Shown: positions 46,388 to 55,710 of the stretch, in pieces | Numbering within the stretch: the stretch's first letter is position 1 | How the letters are laid out: each line of letters starts with the position of its first letter | Assembly (NCBI GenBank): GCA_020621865.1 | Contig: JAHRYW010000006.1 | Coordinates: forward strand, 124,001 to 188,000 | DNA: 64,000 bases | Reading direction: 5' to 3' | From: Betaproteobacteria bacterium | GTDB taxonomy: Bacteria; Pseudomonadota; Gammaproteobacteria; Burkholderiales; Rhodocyclaceae | Made by a program: the position numbers and the translations under genes | Notes under the pieces: model-generated | What the model saw: the letters and a program-made list of their open reading frames with translations, nothing else | The model's database searches: none | What the model was told of the DNA's origin: nothing

Positions 46388-47842
46388 ATGAACCTCTCGA
46401 ACCGGCAAATGCTACGGTCGGCCGTAAAAATTGGCCAAAATTGGAATGCCGCCGATGACGGCGCCACCTTCAGCGTGATCAACCCGGCCAACGGCGAAAC
46501 ACTGGGCGAAGTGCCGCTTTGCGGTGCCGCCGAAACCCGCCGCGCCATTGATGCCGCCAACGCGGCCTGGCCGGCCTGGCGGGCGCTGACCGCACGCCAG
46601 CGCGGCCAATTGCTGCGCGCCTGGTTCGAGCTGATCGTCGCCAACGCCGAGGATCTTGCCCAGCTGATCACCGCCGAATGCGGCAAGCCGCTGACCGAGG
46701 CGCGCGGCGAGGTGGCCTATGGCGCCTCCTTCGTCGAGTGGTTTGCCGAGGAGGGCAAGCGCACCTACGGCGAGAGCATCCCGAGCACGGCGGCCAACAC
46801 GCGCCTCCTGGTCGTCAAGCAGCCGGTCGGCGTCTGCGCGGCGATCACGCCGTGGAATTTCCCGCTCGCCATGATCACCCGCAAGGTCGCGCCGGCGCTG
46901 GCTGCCGGTTGCCCGGTCGTCGTCAAGCCGGCCGAGGCAACGCCGCTGACCGCGCTGGCGCTGGCCGTGCTGGCCGAACAGGCGGGCTTGCCGGCCGGCG
47001 TCTTCAATGTGGTGACCGGCCAGCCTGCCGAGATCGGCGGCGAACTGTGCGCCAATCCGATCGTCCGCAAGCTGTCGTTCACCGGCTCGACGGCCGTCGG
47101 CCGGCTGCTGATGGCGCAATGCGCGCCGACCATCAAGAAGCTGTCGCTGGAACTGGGCGGCAACGCGCCCTTCATCGTCTTCGACGACGCCGACATCGAT
47201 GCCGCGGTCGACGGCGCGCTGATCGCCAAATACCGCAACACCGGCCAGACCTGCGTCTGCGCCAACCGCTTCCTGGTCCAGGCCGGCATCTACGACCAAT
47301 TCGCCGCCCGCTTCGCCGACAAGGTGCGCGGCCTGAAGGTTGGCGACGGCACCGAGGCCGGCGTCGCCCAGGGGCCGCTGATCAACGCCGCCGGCCTGGC
47401 CAAGGTCGAGGCGCACGTCGCTGATGCGCTCGGCAAGGGCGCCAGGGTGCTGTGCGGCGGCGCGCGCCACGAGCGCGGCGGCAACTTCTTCCAGCCGACC
47501 GTGCTGGCCGACGTGACCAACGCCATGCACGTCGCCCGCGAGGAAACCTTCGGGCCGGTGGCGCCGCTGTTCCGCTTTGAAACCGAGGCCGAGGCCATCG
47601 CCATGGCCAACGACACCGAGTTCGGGCTGGCCGCCTATTTCTACAGCCGCGACGTCGGCCGCTGCTGGCGGGTCGGCGAGGCGCTGGAATACGGCATGGT
47701 CGGCATCAACACCGGCCTGATTTCCAACGAGGTGGCGCCCTTCGGCGGCATCAAGCAGTCCGGCCTCGGCCGCGAGGGTTCGAAGTACGGTATCGAGGAA
47801 TATCTCGAAATCAAGTACCTCTGTTTCAACATCGAGGGCTGA
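46388..47842 (+). CDS. gabD: NAD(P)-dependent succinate-semialdehyde dehydrogenase
   Basis: 484 residues, an aldehyde dehydrogenase of the GabD type: PWNFPLAMITRK, LELGGNAPFIV (general base Glu), GQTCVCANR (catalytic Cys) and a C-terminal GGIKQSGLGREGSKYGIEEY. It oxidises succinate semialdehyde to succinate in GABA/4-hydroxybutyrate breakdown. Substrate assignment rests on the family's conserved segments. No gabT neighbour; a Gly/Cys-tail protein follows 4 bp later on the same strand. Confidence 0.92.
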   Translation: MNLSNRQMLRSAVKIGQNWNAADDGATFSVINPANGETLGEVPLCGAAETRRAIDAANAAWPAWRALTARQRGQLLRAWFELIVANAEDLAQLITAECGKPLTEARGEVAYGASFVEWFAEEGKRTYGESIPSTAANTRLLVVKQPVGVCAAITPWNFPLAMITRKVAPALAAGCPVVVKPAEATPLTALALAVLAEQAGLPAGVFNVVTGQPAEIGGELCANPIVRKLSFTGSTAVGRLLMAQCAPTIKKLSLELGGNAPFIVFDDADIDAAVDGALIAKYRNTGQTCVCANRFLVQAGIYDQFAARFADKVRGLKVGDGTEAGVAQGPLINAAGLAKVEAHVADALGKGARVLCGGARHERGGNFFQPTVLADVTNAMHVAREETFGPVAPLFRFETEAEAIAMANDTEFGLAAYFYSRDVGRCWRVGEALEYGMVGINTGLISNEVAPFGGIKQSGLGREGSKYGIEEYLEIKYLCFNIEG

Positions 47843-47846
47843 GTGC

Positions 47847-48506
47847 GTGGCCAAACTCATCGTCATCGCCCTGCTCGCTGCGATCGCCTTTGTCTTCTGG
47901 CGCAACTGGAGCCGCCAGCGACGGGCCGCCTATATCGACGGCTTTCCCTACCAGCGCATGCTCGACAAACGCCTGGCGGCGCGGCGGCCGGAACTGAGCG
48001 CCGAGCAGCGCGAGCAGGTTTTCGTGGCGCTCAACGATTACTTCCAGCTCTGCCGTCAGGCTGGCCGGCGCATGGTGGCGATGCCCTCGCAGGCGGTCGA
48101 TGACGCCTGGCACGAGTTCATCCTGTTCACCCGGCAATACGACAAATTCTGCGCCCACGCTTTCGGCCGCTTCCTGCACCACACGCCGGCCGAGGCAATG
48201 AGCACGCCAACGCAGGCCAGCGACGGCCTGAAGCGGGCCTGGCGCCTGGCCTGCACCCGCGAGAAGATCGACCCGAAGCAACCGGAGCGTCTGCCCCGGC
48301 TGTTTGCGCTCGACGCCGCGCTGGGCATCGCCGGCGGCTTCGTCTATCGACTGGATTGCCTGGCGGCCGGCGGTGGCGGGATTAGCGGCACGGACTATTG
48401 CGCCAGCCACATCGGCTGTAGCAGCGGCTGTTCGGGCGATTCCGGCAGTTCGGACAGCTCCGACGGCGGTGGCGATGGCGGCGGATGTGGCGGCGGCGGG
48501 GACTAA
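47847..48506 (+). CDS. Membrane-anchored protein with Gly/Cys/Ser-rich tail
   Basis: 219 residues from GTG 47847. One N-terminal helix (LIVIALLAAIAFVFW), a conserved-looking central domain (QRMLDKRLAARRPELS…, DDAWHEFILFTRQYDKFC… similar to DUF1399/glycine-rich-domain proteins), then a tail of about 50 residues rich in Gly, Ser, Asp and Cys that ends the protein. Starts 4 bp after gabD, so probably co-transcribed. Function unknown; the Cys-Gly tail could bind metal or be a low-complexity linker. Confidence 0.75.
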   Translation: MAKLIVIALLAAIAFVFWRNWSRQRRAAYIDGFPYQRMLDKRLAARRPELSAEQREQVFVALNDYFQLCRQAGRRMVAMPSQAVDDAWHEFILFTRQYDKFCAHAFGRFLHHTPAEAMSTPTQASDGLKRAWRLACTREKIDPKQPERLPRLFALDAALGIAGGFVYRLDCLAAGGGGISGTDYCASHIGCSSGCSGDSGSSDSSDGGGDGGGCGGGGD

Positions 48507-48512
48507 ACCGCC

Positions 48513-50555
48513 TCAGGCCGCGTCGACGGAGAAGACGACCACCCGGTTGCGCCCGCTGTTCTTGGCCAGATAGAGGGCCAGGTCGGCGGACTGCGAGAGT
48601 TCATCCGGCGTCTTGCCGTGATCGGGGTAGGCGGCGACGCCGGCCGAGGTGGTGAAGGTCAGCTCGAACTTGCCGAAGGGCACCCGGATGTCGGCGATCT
48701 TCTGCCGCCAGGCTTCGGCCCGCTCGGCGGCGGTGGCCAGCGGCATGTGCGGCATCAGGATGATGAATTCCTCGCCGCCGTAACGGCAGAGGACGTCTTC
48801 ATGGCGGATGTCGGCACGCAGGGTTTCGGCCAGCACGATCAGCGCCTGGTCGCCGGCCTGGTGGCCATAGGTGTCGTTGATCTGCTTGAAGTGGTCGAGA
48901 TCGAGAATGACCAGCGACAGCGGATAGCCTTCGCGCCGCGAGCGCGACAGTTCGCGCTCCAGCGTTTCGTCGAGATAGCGGCGGTTGAAGCAGCCGGTCA
49001 GGCTGTCGCGGATCGCCTGCTCCTGCAGGGCGACGTGCAGGTTCTCGATCTGCTCCAGTTGGCCCCGCAATTTGTCGTTGGCTTCGCGCAACTGGGCTTC
49101 GACCCGGCGCCGCTCGGTGATATTGCGCGACACGCCGAGGACCGCCTGCGGCTTGCCCTCGGGATCGAGCAGGAAGCTGGCAACGACTTCGGAGACCACG
49201 GTGCCGCCATTCTTGTGCGGCTGCTCGACCTCGGTCATCGCCGACAAGGCGCTCTGGTCGCCGGCAGCGATCCGGCTTAGGTGCTCTTCGAGCATCGCGA
49301 TGATCTTGGCGTGGGACTCCGGCAGCAAGGACGCCGACAGGGGCTGGCTAACCACTTCCTCGGGCGTGTATCCGCGCGCGCCCTCGATCGATGGGCTGAC
49401 GTAGGTAAAGCGCCGGGTATTGAGATCCAGGGTCCAGATGACATCCTTGCTGTGCTCGGCCAGTTGGCGGTAACGCTCTTCGCTGGTGCGTAGCGCCCGC
49501 TCGAAGACGCGACGGGTGATCATTTCGCGGCTGAGGCTGCGCGTCAGGCGGGCAAAATACAGGGCGGCAATGGCGACGGCGGCGATCAGCATGATCGCGC
49601 CGGTCAGCGCGAAGCCGAACCAGGACGGCAACTTGCGTTCTTCGGCCTCGAAAATCAGGCCGGCGATCGAGTGTTTCTCCGGCAGCATTTCCAGTTCGGC
49701 GTAGGTCTGCGCGATCTGCTGCCAGCGGGCGGCCGATTGCTGGCCGATTTCGACCAGTTCGGGCTGCATCAGGCGCTTCAGTTCATTGGCCTCGAACAGC
49801 AGGTGCTCGCGGGTGTGGCGCTTGGAATATTTCTTCAGGATCAGGTCGGCGATTTCGTCGGGATGCGCCATGGCATAGGCCCAGCCCTCGATGGCCGCCG
49901 CCCGGAAGGCGCGCACGCGGGCCGCCGAGTGGCGAGCGCGGGCTTCGCTCGTGAACAGCGTGTCGCCATAGAAATGGATGCCGACCGCCGACGGGTTCAG
50001 GGCGAGATAAGGAAAGCCGGCCTCGCGTAGCACGTAGGGCTCGTCGGTCAGGTAGGCCGACAGGGCATCGACGCGACCGGAAATCAGGTCCTTGGGATCG
50101 TAGCTGTGCGCCACCGCCGTGTATTTGGCGATGCCTTCCCGGCGCAGATAGGCGAACAGTTCCGATTCGTGCGGCGTCAGCATGATGCGGCCGCCGTTCA
50201 GGGCATCGATGCTGGTGATCTTGCGCCGATTGACGAGCAGGACCAGCGGCGAATTCTGGACGATGGTGGCGAGAGCGACCACCGGTTCGCCCTTGGCCCG
50301 ATGCAGGGCCAGTTCCGATGCCGCCACGCCGTAGTCGGCCTCGCCGCCGAGCACGGACTGAATCGGCTCCTGCCCGTCGCTCAGTTCGCGCAGGCTGACC
50401 TCGAAGCCGGCATCGCGAAAGTAGCCCTTTTCAATGGCGGCGTAATAGCCGCCAAACTGGAACTGGTGCTTCCAGTTCAGTTGCAGGACGACCTGCTCCA
50501 GCGCCTGGGCGGGCAGAACGAATAGGGCGAGGAGGAATATGACGAAAATACGCAC
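48513..50555 (-). CDS. Substrate-binding (NMT1/SsuA-like) - PAS - GGDEF diguanylate cyclase
   Basis: 680 residues from GTG 50555. A signal peptide (VIFLLALFVLPAQA) precedes a periplasmic NMT1/THI5-type ligand-binding domain (about 20-300, WKHQFQFGGYYAAIEKGYF). A membrane helix follows (about 318-338), then PAS (about 365-485), a short coiled coil and GGDEF (about 520-670, RYGGEEFIILMP). The cytoplasmic cyclase is thus wired to a periplasmic small-molecule sensor, possibly a pyrimidine/amine-like ligand. The I-site RxxD is seen as RADIRHED rather than a clear match. Confidence 0.9.
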   Translation of the reverse strand: MRIFVIFLLALFVLPAQALEQVVLQLNWKHQFQFGGYYAAIEKGYFRDAGFEVSLRELSDGQEPIQSVLGGEADYGVAASELALHRAKGEPVVALATIVQNSPLVLLVNRRKITSIDALNGGRIMLTPHESELFAYLRREGIAKYTAVAHSYDPKDLISGRVDALSAYLTDEPYVLREAGFPYLALNPSAVGIHFYGDTLFTSEARARHSAARVRAFRAAAIEGWAYAMAHPDEIADLILKKYSKRHTREHLLFEANELKRLMQPELVEIGQQSAARWQQIAQTYAELEMLPEKHSIAGLIFEAEERKLPSWFGFALTGAIMLIAAVAIAALYFARLTRSLSREMITRRVFERALRTSEERYRQLAEHSKDVIWTLDLNTRRFTYVSPSIEGARGYTPEEVVSQPLSASLLPESHAKIIAMLEEHLSRIAAGDQSALSAMTEVEQPHKNGGTVVSEVVASFLLDPEGKPQAVLGVSRNITERRRVEAQLREANDKLRGQLEQIENLHVALQEQAIRDSLTGCFNRRYLDETLERELSRSRREGYPLSLVILDLDHFKQINDTYGHQAGDQALIVLAETLRADIRHEDVLCRYGGEEFIILMPHMPLATAAERAEAWRQKIADIRVPFGKFELTFTTSAGVAAYPDHGKTPDELSQSADLALYLAKNSGRNRVVVFSVDAA

Positions 50556-50588
50556 GGGCGTAATTATGTATTAAACCGGGCGAATTAG

Positions 50589-50732
50589 TTATTTGTGATA
50601 GGTCCGGCTGCTGCCGGAACCGCTGTGGTTGGGGTTAGCGACGTTGTCGAACAGGTTCCAGCCCTGCTGCTGGGCATAGGCGAAGAGCAGCACGGCGAAG
50701 ACGCCGCTGGCCAGCGTGAATTTGTCGAACAT
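50589..50732 (-). CDS. Small single-helix protein, 47 residues
   Basis: ATG 50732 overlaps the DUF4178 gene stop (TGATG), a strong sign of coupled translation. One helix (LASGVFAVLLFAYAQQQGW) with a short polar tail rich in Ser/His. Last gene of the DUF350-SPFH-DUF4178 run. No family recognised. Confidence 0.6.
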   Translation of the reverse strand: MFDKFTLASGVFAVLLFAYAQQQGWNLFDNVANPNHSGSGSSRTYHK

Positions 50733-52663
50733 CAGTCGTCGCCTCCGTCGGCACTGCCGCCAACCGCGGGCACATGGTCGCTCTCGGCCCAGCGCCGGCC
50801 TTCGAAGGCCGCGCGGCGCATGGTGGTAAAGATCGGGAAAATCAGCAGGAAGATCATGACCAGCACGAAGTTGGACCAGCCGGCGCCGGCGGTATGCACT
50901 TCCAGCCGGTTGCGGACGGCAACCGACTTGTCCGGTGCCATGTCGGGGTCGATGGTCAGGTAATAGGTGCCGGCCGGGATGTTCAGGAAAACCACCTCGT
51001 CGTCCCGGCTGCCTTCGGTCCATGCGCCGTCGTCGTAGCCGCTGTAGAAGGACAGCTCGCGAGCGGCCGGCCAGGCGGTGCCGGTGGCCTTGTTGACCAG
51101 CAGCAGGTCGAGGCCGATCCAGTTGTTGTTCAGCGAGGTCGAATTGCGCACGGCGATCTTGCGCGGCTTGCCGGTGATCTCGAATTCGCGGGTCTGGACT
51201 TCGTCGGCGCTGCGCGGCTCGAAGGTGAAGTCCTGACGCAGCAACTGCTTGCCGCCCGAAATGAAGACGAAAAAGAGCTGGATGACGAGGGCGAGCAGCG
51301 CCAGTTTGCCGAACAGGCGCCAGACGCGCCGGTTGGTGTCCGCCCAGGGATTCGGCTGGTTGGCGAAGACGCCGATCGGCTTGGGCAGTTCACCCGGCAG
51401 CTTGAAGGCCTCGGCAATCGTCTGCGGCGCGACGTAATAGCCCTGCGACCAGCTCAGGTCATTGTCGGTCGATTCGCGCGACAGCATCAGGGGCGGTGCG
51501 ACGTAATCGACGACGCGACTGGTTTCGCCGCGTTTGACCCGCCAGGTGAATTCGCCGGCGACCTGGATCACTTCGGCCGCCTGGGTGGTGGAGAAGTGTT
51601 TGTAGCTCTGGCCGCCGTATTGCACGGCATCGATTTCGATGATGCCGCTGCTGGCCGGCGGGTTGGACAGCACATCGGCGATGTTCCAGTGACCGTTGTA
51701 TTCGGTCAGCCAGCGATAAGTGCCATGTTCCCCGGCGAGCAGGTATTCGCGCCAGTCGTAGGCGATGCCGTCGACCTTGGTCTGCTTGACCAGAAAGCCG
51801 ATCACTTCGACCGGCTTGTCCTCCAGCCGGCCCTTGCTACCCAGCGGCAGGCGCGGGACGTATTTTTCGTCGCGATTGCCCAGCGCCTTGGACAGCACCT
51901 TGGCGTTCTGGTCGGCGGTATCGACGACGGCACCGCAGGAGACGCAGCCGACCGCCAGAATCTGCGCCGAGCGGGCCTGCATCGGCGAGCCGCAACTCGG
52001 GCAGCGGAAAACCTTGGCCTCGACGGTCGGCGTCGGCACGGCCATGCCCTCGCGCAGGTTGGCCATCTTCAGCGACTTGAAATCGACCGCCTCGCCGACG
52101 AACAGCAAGGGCGGCGTTTCGGAGTAGTCGAGCGTGGCGAAGTTGGCGCCATTGCGCAGGTCGGCCGCGGCGACCGGATAGCCTGCGCCGACCTTGAACG
52201 GCAGCTCGCCCTGGCCGGCGATGCACTCGGCGTTTTCCAGATTGCTGACCGTCCACGTCTGGCTGGCCAGCACGAAGCGCTGGCCGATCTTCAGCTCGGC
52301 GAAGGGCGGCAGCGCTTCACCGACGAACTGGGCAAAAGTGAGCACATACTCGCCGCCGGCCTCCGACAGCCAGCCGGTGCGCATGTCGTCGAACAGCAGG
52401 TGCCACTCGTTCCAGATACCCTGGCTGTACTTGATCTGGATGCGCCCGATCAGCGCGAAATGGACGCCCTTGTAGCTGCCTTCGGCGCCCATTTGCAGCG
52501 GCGAACGATCCTCGACCAGCGCCGCCATCTTGCCGATGTCTTCCAGATTCTGGTCGTGGCGGACCAGCGTGCTCTGGCAGTATTCGCAGACGGCAAAGAC
52601 CGACGACGCCGATTTGAAGACAACCGGCGCGCCGCAGGAGGGGCAGGAGGCGCTGAGAGCCAA
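50732..52663 (-). CDS. DUF4178 protein with two zinc-ribbon/DUF4178 units
   Basis: 643 residues from a TTG start (no ATG available before an upstream stop). N-terminal zinc ribbon (CPSCGAPVVF…CEYCQS), a DUF4178 unit, a second ribbon (CPSCGSPMQA…CVSCGAVVD near residue 220), a second DUF4178 unit, then a membrane helix (about 460-480) and a periplasmic-type beta domain with another helix near the C-terminus. Genes of this type cluster with SPFH and DUF350 genes, as here; function unproven. Confidence 0.85.
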   Translation of the reverse strand: MALSASCPSCGAPVVFKSASSVFAVCEYCQSTLVRHDQNLEDIGKMAALVEDRSPLQMGAEGSYKGVHFALIGRIQIKYSQGIWNEWHLLFDDMRTGWLSEAGGEYVLTFAQFVGEALPPFAELKIGQRFVLASQTWTVSNLENAECIAGQGELPFKVGAGYPVAAADLRNGANFATLDYSETPPLLFVGEAVDFKSLKMANLREGMAVPTPTVEAKVFRCPSCGSPMQARSAQILAVGCVSCGAVVDTADQNAKVLSKALGNRDEKYVPRLPLGSKGRLEDKPVEVIGFLVKQTKVDGIAYDWREYLLAGEHGTYRWLTEYNGHWNIADVLSNPPASSGIIEIDAVQYGGQSYKHFSTTQAAEVIQVAGEFTWRVKRGETSRVVDYVAPPLMLSRESTDNDLSWSQGYYVAPQTIAEAFKLPGELPKPIGVFANQPNPWADTNRRVWRLFGKLALLALVIQLFFVFISGGKQLLRQDFTFEPRSADEVQTREFEITGKPRKIAVRNSTSLNNNWIGLDLLLVNKATGTAWPAARELSFYSGYDDGAWTEGSRDDEVVFLNIPAGTYYLTIDPDMAPDKSVAVRNRLEVHTAGAGWSNFVLVMIFLLIFPIFTTMRRAAFEGRRWAESDHVPAVGGSADGGDD

Positions 52664-52673
52664 AATGCTACGG

Positions 52674-53687
52674 TCAGGTCAATTTTTTGAGCAATTCCGA
52701 TTTTTTGGCATCGAACTCGGCCTGGCTGAGGATGCCTTTCTCGACCAGCCCGTGCAGTTTTTCCAGCGTCGCCACGACTTCGTCGGCCGATACGGACGCC
52801 GGTGCTGTTGCCTGGTTCATGCCCTGCGCCGCCGAGGCCATCGCCTGCCCCATGACCTGCCCGAAACCGACGCCGGCGCCCATGCCGACGCCGAGGCCGG
52901 CCATGCCGCCCTCGTTCTTCGCCGCGTCGGGAATGGCGTTGGCGACCTGGTACTGGGTGAAGCGCTGCATGTCGCCGATCATGTTCATGCCGATCTTCTG
53001 GTCGAGGATCTTCTGCAACTCTTCCGGCAACGAAACGTTCTGGACGACCAGCGAGTCGAGCGCCAGCCCGAAATCGGCAAACAGCGGCGCCGCCTTGGCC
53101 AGCATCGCCTTGCCGAACTCGTCCTGGTTGGCTGCCATGTCGATGAAGGGCACACCGGATTCGCCGAACAGGTCGCTCAGCCCGGCGACCAGCGTGTTGC
53201 GCAGCTGACCTTCGAGTTCTTCGCGGCCATAGCTGTCGCGGGTGCCGGAAATCTTCTGGTAGAACAGCTTGGGATCGGTCAGGTGATACGAGTAGATGCC
53301 GAAGGCGCGCAGGCGGACGATGCCAAATTCCTTGTCGCGGATGGTGATCGGGTTCGGCGTGCCCCACTTCTGGTCGAGCTGGGTGCGCGTCGAGAAGAAG
53401 TAGACGTCGGACTTGAACGGGGATTCGAACAGCTTGTCCCAGTTCTTCAGATAAGTGAGGACCGGCAGCGTCTGCGTCGTCAGCTTGTACATGCCGGGGC
53501 CGAAAACGTCGGCCACCGTGCCTTCGTTGACGAACAGCGCGACCTGCGAATCGCGCACGGTCAGGCTGGCGCCGTTCTGGATTTCCATCTCGGCCATCGG
53601 ATAGCGCCAGGCCAGCGTGCCATCGGACTCCTCGGTCCATTGCAGGATGTCGATAAACTGTTTCTTGATGAAGTCCATCAGGGCCAT
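52674..53687 (-). CDS. SPFH-domain protein with C-terminal SHOCT
   Basis: 337 residues, GGAG before the ATG. An N-terminal beta-rich SPFH-like region (YdjI/virion-core type; VFGPGMYKLTTQTLPVLTYL), a helical middle (LFADFGLALDSLVVQNVSLP), a Gly/Met-rich segment (GGMAGLGVGMGAGVGFG) and a C-terminal SHOCT helix pair (LHGLVEKGILSQAEFDAKKSELL). No transmembrane helix. Probably forms oligomers near a membrane together with DUF350 and DUF4178 partners. Confidence 0.85.
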   Translation of the reverse strand: MALMDFIKKQFIDILQWTEESDGTLAWRYPMAEMEIQNGASLTVRDSQVALFVNEGTVADVFGPGMYKLTTQTLPVLTYLKNWDKLFESPFKSDVYFFSTRTQLDQKWGTPNPITIRDKEFGIVRLRAFGIYSYHLTDPKLFYQKISGTRDSYGREELEGQLRNTLVAGLSDLFGESGVPFIDMAANQDEFGKAMLAKAAPLFADFGLALDSLVVQNVSLPEELQKILDQKIGMNMIGDMQRFTQYQVANAIPDAAKNEGGMAGLGVGMGAGVGFGQVMGQAMASAAQGMNQATAPASVSADEVVATLEKLHGLVEKGILSQAEFDAKKSELLKKLT

Positions 53688-53705
53688 GTCAGTCTCCTAG
53701 AGAGG

Positions 53706-54107
53706 TCAGGCGATGCAGCCGGCGTTGAGGATGCCGATGCCGAGGGAAAGCGAAGCGAGGAAGATCCCGGAGGCCAGCTTGCCTTGGGGGATGGCGTGAT
53801 TGATCTGGGGCAGCGCGAAGCGCGCCACGATGTAGGCCAGCAGCTGCACGACGCAGGCGACGACGCCCCAGCCGACCATCGCCGCGATGCTGTGGCTGAC
53901 GGCGACCGAGACGGCGATCGGCAGGGCATAGCCGATGATGGCGCCGCCCAGGCTGACCGCCGCCGCCGTGTTGCCCTCGCGGATCAGGGCCAGTTCGCTG
54001 TACGGCGTGACGAAAATGTAGAGAACGACGAAGACGGCGAGCAGGCCGAGGGCCGTCGCGAAATAGCCGGCAAAGGCCGGCAGGCTGCTGATGACCGGAT
54101 CGAACAT
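53706..54107 (-). CDS. DUF350 membrane protein
   Basis: 133 residues with four hydrophobic helices (FATALGLLAVFVVLYIFVT; AAVSLGGAIIGYALPIAVSV; MVGWGVVACVVQLLAYIV; ASGIFLASLSLGIGILNAG), matching the DUF350 family. GGGAG precedes the ATG. First gene of the cluster with SPFH and DUF4178 genes (18 bp and 10 bp gaps). Confidence 0.88.
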   Translation of the reverse strand: MFDPVISSLPAFAGYFATALGLLAVFVVLYIFVTPYSELALIREGNTAAAVSLGGAIIGYALPIAVSVAVSHSIAAMVGWGVVACVVQLLAYIVARFALPQINHAIPQGKLASGIFLASLSLGIGILNAGCIA

Positions 54108-54164
54108 GGAATCTCCCGGAGGTGGCGCAATGACAGCGGATTGTCACCTCTCGCCGGCGTTTGT

Positions 54165-54881
54165 TCAAGCGCCAAGGCCGATTCTGGCCATTCCTTCGAG
54201 CGGCAGATTGGGAATTTCGCGGCACGGGATGTCCAAGTGCCGGATCAGCGTCGGCGCATTGCCGCCGGACAGCAGGCATTGCTTGTCGACCGACCCCAGC
54301 CGTCGCCAGGCCCGCTCGATAGCGCCGACCTGCGCCTCGACAACGCCGGTCACGATGGCATCGTCGGTGCACCGGGGCGTCGCGGTGTATTCCCCGGCGG
54401 CGAAGGGCAGCGCTGCCGTGTCCGTCGCCAGCGCGCGGCGCATCAGTTCCATGCCGGGCAGGATCATCCCGCCAAGAAAGGCGCCGTCAGCATCGAGCGT
54501 GTCGATGGTCGTCGCTGTTCCCGCCATGACCACGATGGCCGCTGAAGGAACCAGCGCGCGGGCGCCGATCAACGCGCACCAGCGGTCTACGCCCAGTTTC
54601 TCCGGCTGGCGATACAGATTGGTTACCCCGCAGCGCCTGAATTCGGCGCGCAGTTCCATCCACGGCGCCGGCCATGCCGCCAGGCTGTCGCGAATCCGGC
54701 CGCCAGCCTCAGTGCCCGCCACATTGGCCAGCACGATCCTGTCGGCCGCTCGCCATTGATCCAGCAAGGCACCCAGCGTGCCGACCTCGGCGTGCGTTAC
54801 CGCCCCCTGCGCCAGCCACCGGCTGCCATCATGGACGCCCCATTTGATGCGGGTATTGCCGCTGTCGATGCAGACGATCAT
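54165..54881 (-). CDS. coaX: Type III pantothenate kinase
   Basis: 238 residues: DSGNTRIKWGV at the N-terminus (ATP/phosphate loop), GVDRWCALIGA and AGTATTIDTLD, all hallmarks of CoaX. It catalyses the first step of CoA synthesis from pantothenate. The ATG overlaps the birA stop (ATGA), the common birA-coaX arrangement in betaproteobacteria. Confidence 0.95.
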   Translation of the reverse strand: MIVCIDSGNTRIKWGVHDGSRWLAQGAVTHAEVGTLGALLDQWRAADRIVLANVAGTEAGGRIRDSLAAWPAPWMELRAEFRRCGVTNLYRQPEKLGVDRWCALIGARALVPSAAIVVMAGTATTIDTLDADGAFLGGMILPGMELMRRALATDTAALPFAAGEYTATPRCTDDAIVTGVVEAQVGAIERAWRRLGSVDKQCLLSGGNAPTLIRHLDIPCREIPNLPLEGMARIGLGA

Positions 54882-55684
54882 GCGTTTGCGGCCCCTGCGG
54901 GGCGCAAGCTGACATCGCCGGAGTGGATGCGCTCGATCCCGCTGGCGCTTTCCAGCAGCAAGGCGCCGTCGTCGTCGACGCCCAGGCAGCGCCCGATCTG
55001 CGGTGCCGCGCCATCGGCCAGAATCTGCACCATCTGTCCCTGCCAGGCGTGGAAGCACTGCCATTCCGATTTCAGGCAAAAAAAGCCTTCGACCGTAAAC
55101 TTTTCCAAAATTCCGGCCAGGTTGCCGAGGATGGCGGCCAGCACTGCATGGCGATCCGGCGGTGACGAACAGGCCCGGTTGATCCCGGTCACCGGCAGCG
55201 GAAAGTCGCCGCTCGGCGCCGCCAGGTTGAGGCCGATGCCGATGATCGCCTGGGTGCCCCGCCGGTCGCTGGCCAACTCGATCAAGATACCGGCCAGCTT
55301 GGCCACGCCGTCTGCCGACTGGATCAGCACATCGTTCGGCCATTTGAGGCGCACGCCGGCGACCCCGAGCCCCTCCAGCGCCTGCGCCAGTCCCAGGCCA
55401 ACGGCCAGCGACAGGCCGCTGAGCCGGGAAGCCGGACCAGGAAAACGCCAGAGCAGGGAAAAGGTCAGACTGGCTTCGGGCGACGACAACCAGGTCCGCC
55501 CCCGCCGGCCGCGCCCGGCGCTTTGCCGGTCGGCGACGATCACGGTGCCGGCCGGCGCGCCCCGGTCGGCCCGGCGCATCAATTCGCTGCTGGTCGAATC
55601 GCATTCGTCCAGCGCGTCCACGTCGAAACGCCCGGCCAGGTGACCCAGCCGGGGCTTGAGCAATACGGGATCGATCAGTGCCAT
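54878..55684 (-). CDS. birA: Biotin-[acetyl-CoA-carboxylase] ligase
   Basis: 268 residues: ligase core with GRGRRGRTWLS (biotinyl-AMP loop), KWPNDVLI and a C-terminal beta domain. It lacks the N-terminal DNA-binding domain of E. coli BirA, so it should be monofunctional. It attaches biotin to the carboxylase BCCP. Directly coupled to coaX. Confidence 0.95.
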   Translation of the reverse strand: MALIDPVLLKPRLGHLAGRFDVDALDECDSTSSELMRRADRGAPAGTVIVADRQSAGRGRRGRTWLSSPEASLTFSLLWRFPGPASRLSGLSLAVGLGLAQALEGLGVAGVRLKWPNDVLIQSADGVAKLAGILIELASDRRGTQAIIGIGLNLAAPSGDFPLPVTGINRACSSPPDRHAVLAAILGNLAGILEKFTVEGFFCLKSEWQCFHAWQGQMVQILADGAAPQIGRCLGVDDDGALLLESASGIERIHSGDVSLRPAGAANA

Positions 55685-55710
55685 GCGGCGGATTTTAGGG
55701 CGGATTCGCC

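Noticed and set aside
46412-47905. Long minus-strand open frame opposite gabD (497 codons)
   Set aside because: It is the antisense shadow of a clear GabD coding frame in GC-rich DNA; the translation is low-complexity with no domain.
50774-52690. 638-codon plus-strand frame opposite the DUF4178 gene
   Set aside because: Antisense shadow; the DUF4178 frame has zinc ribbons and coupled neighbours.
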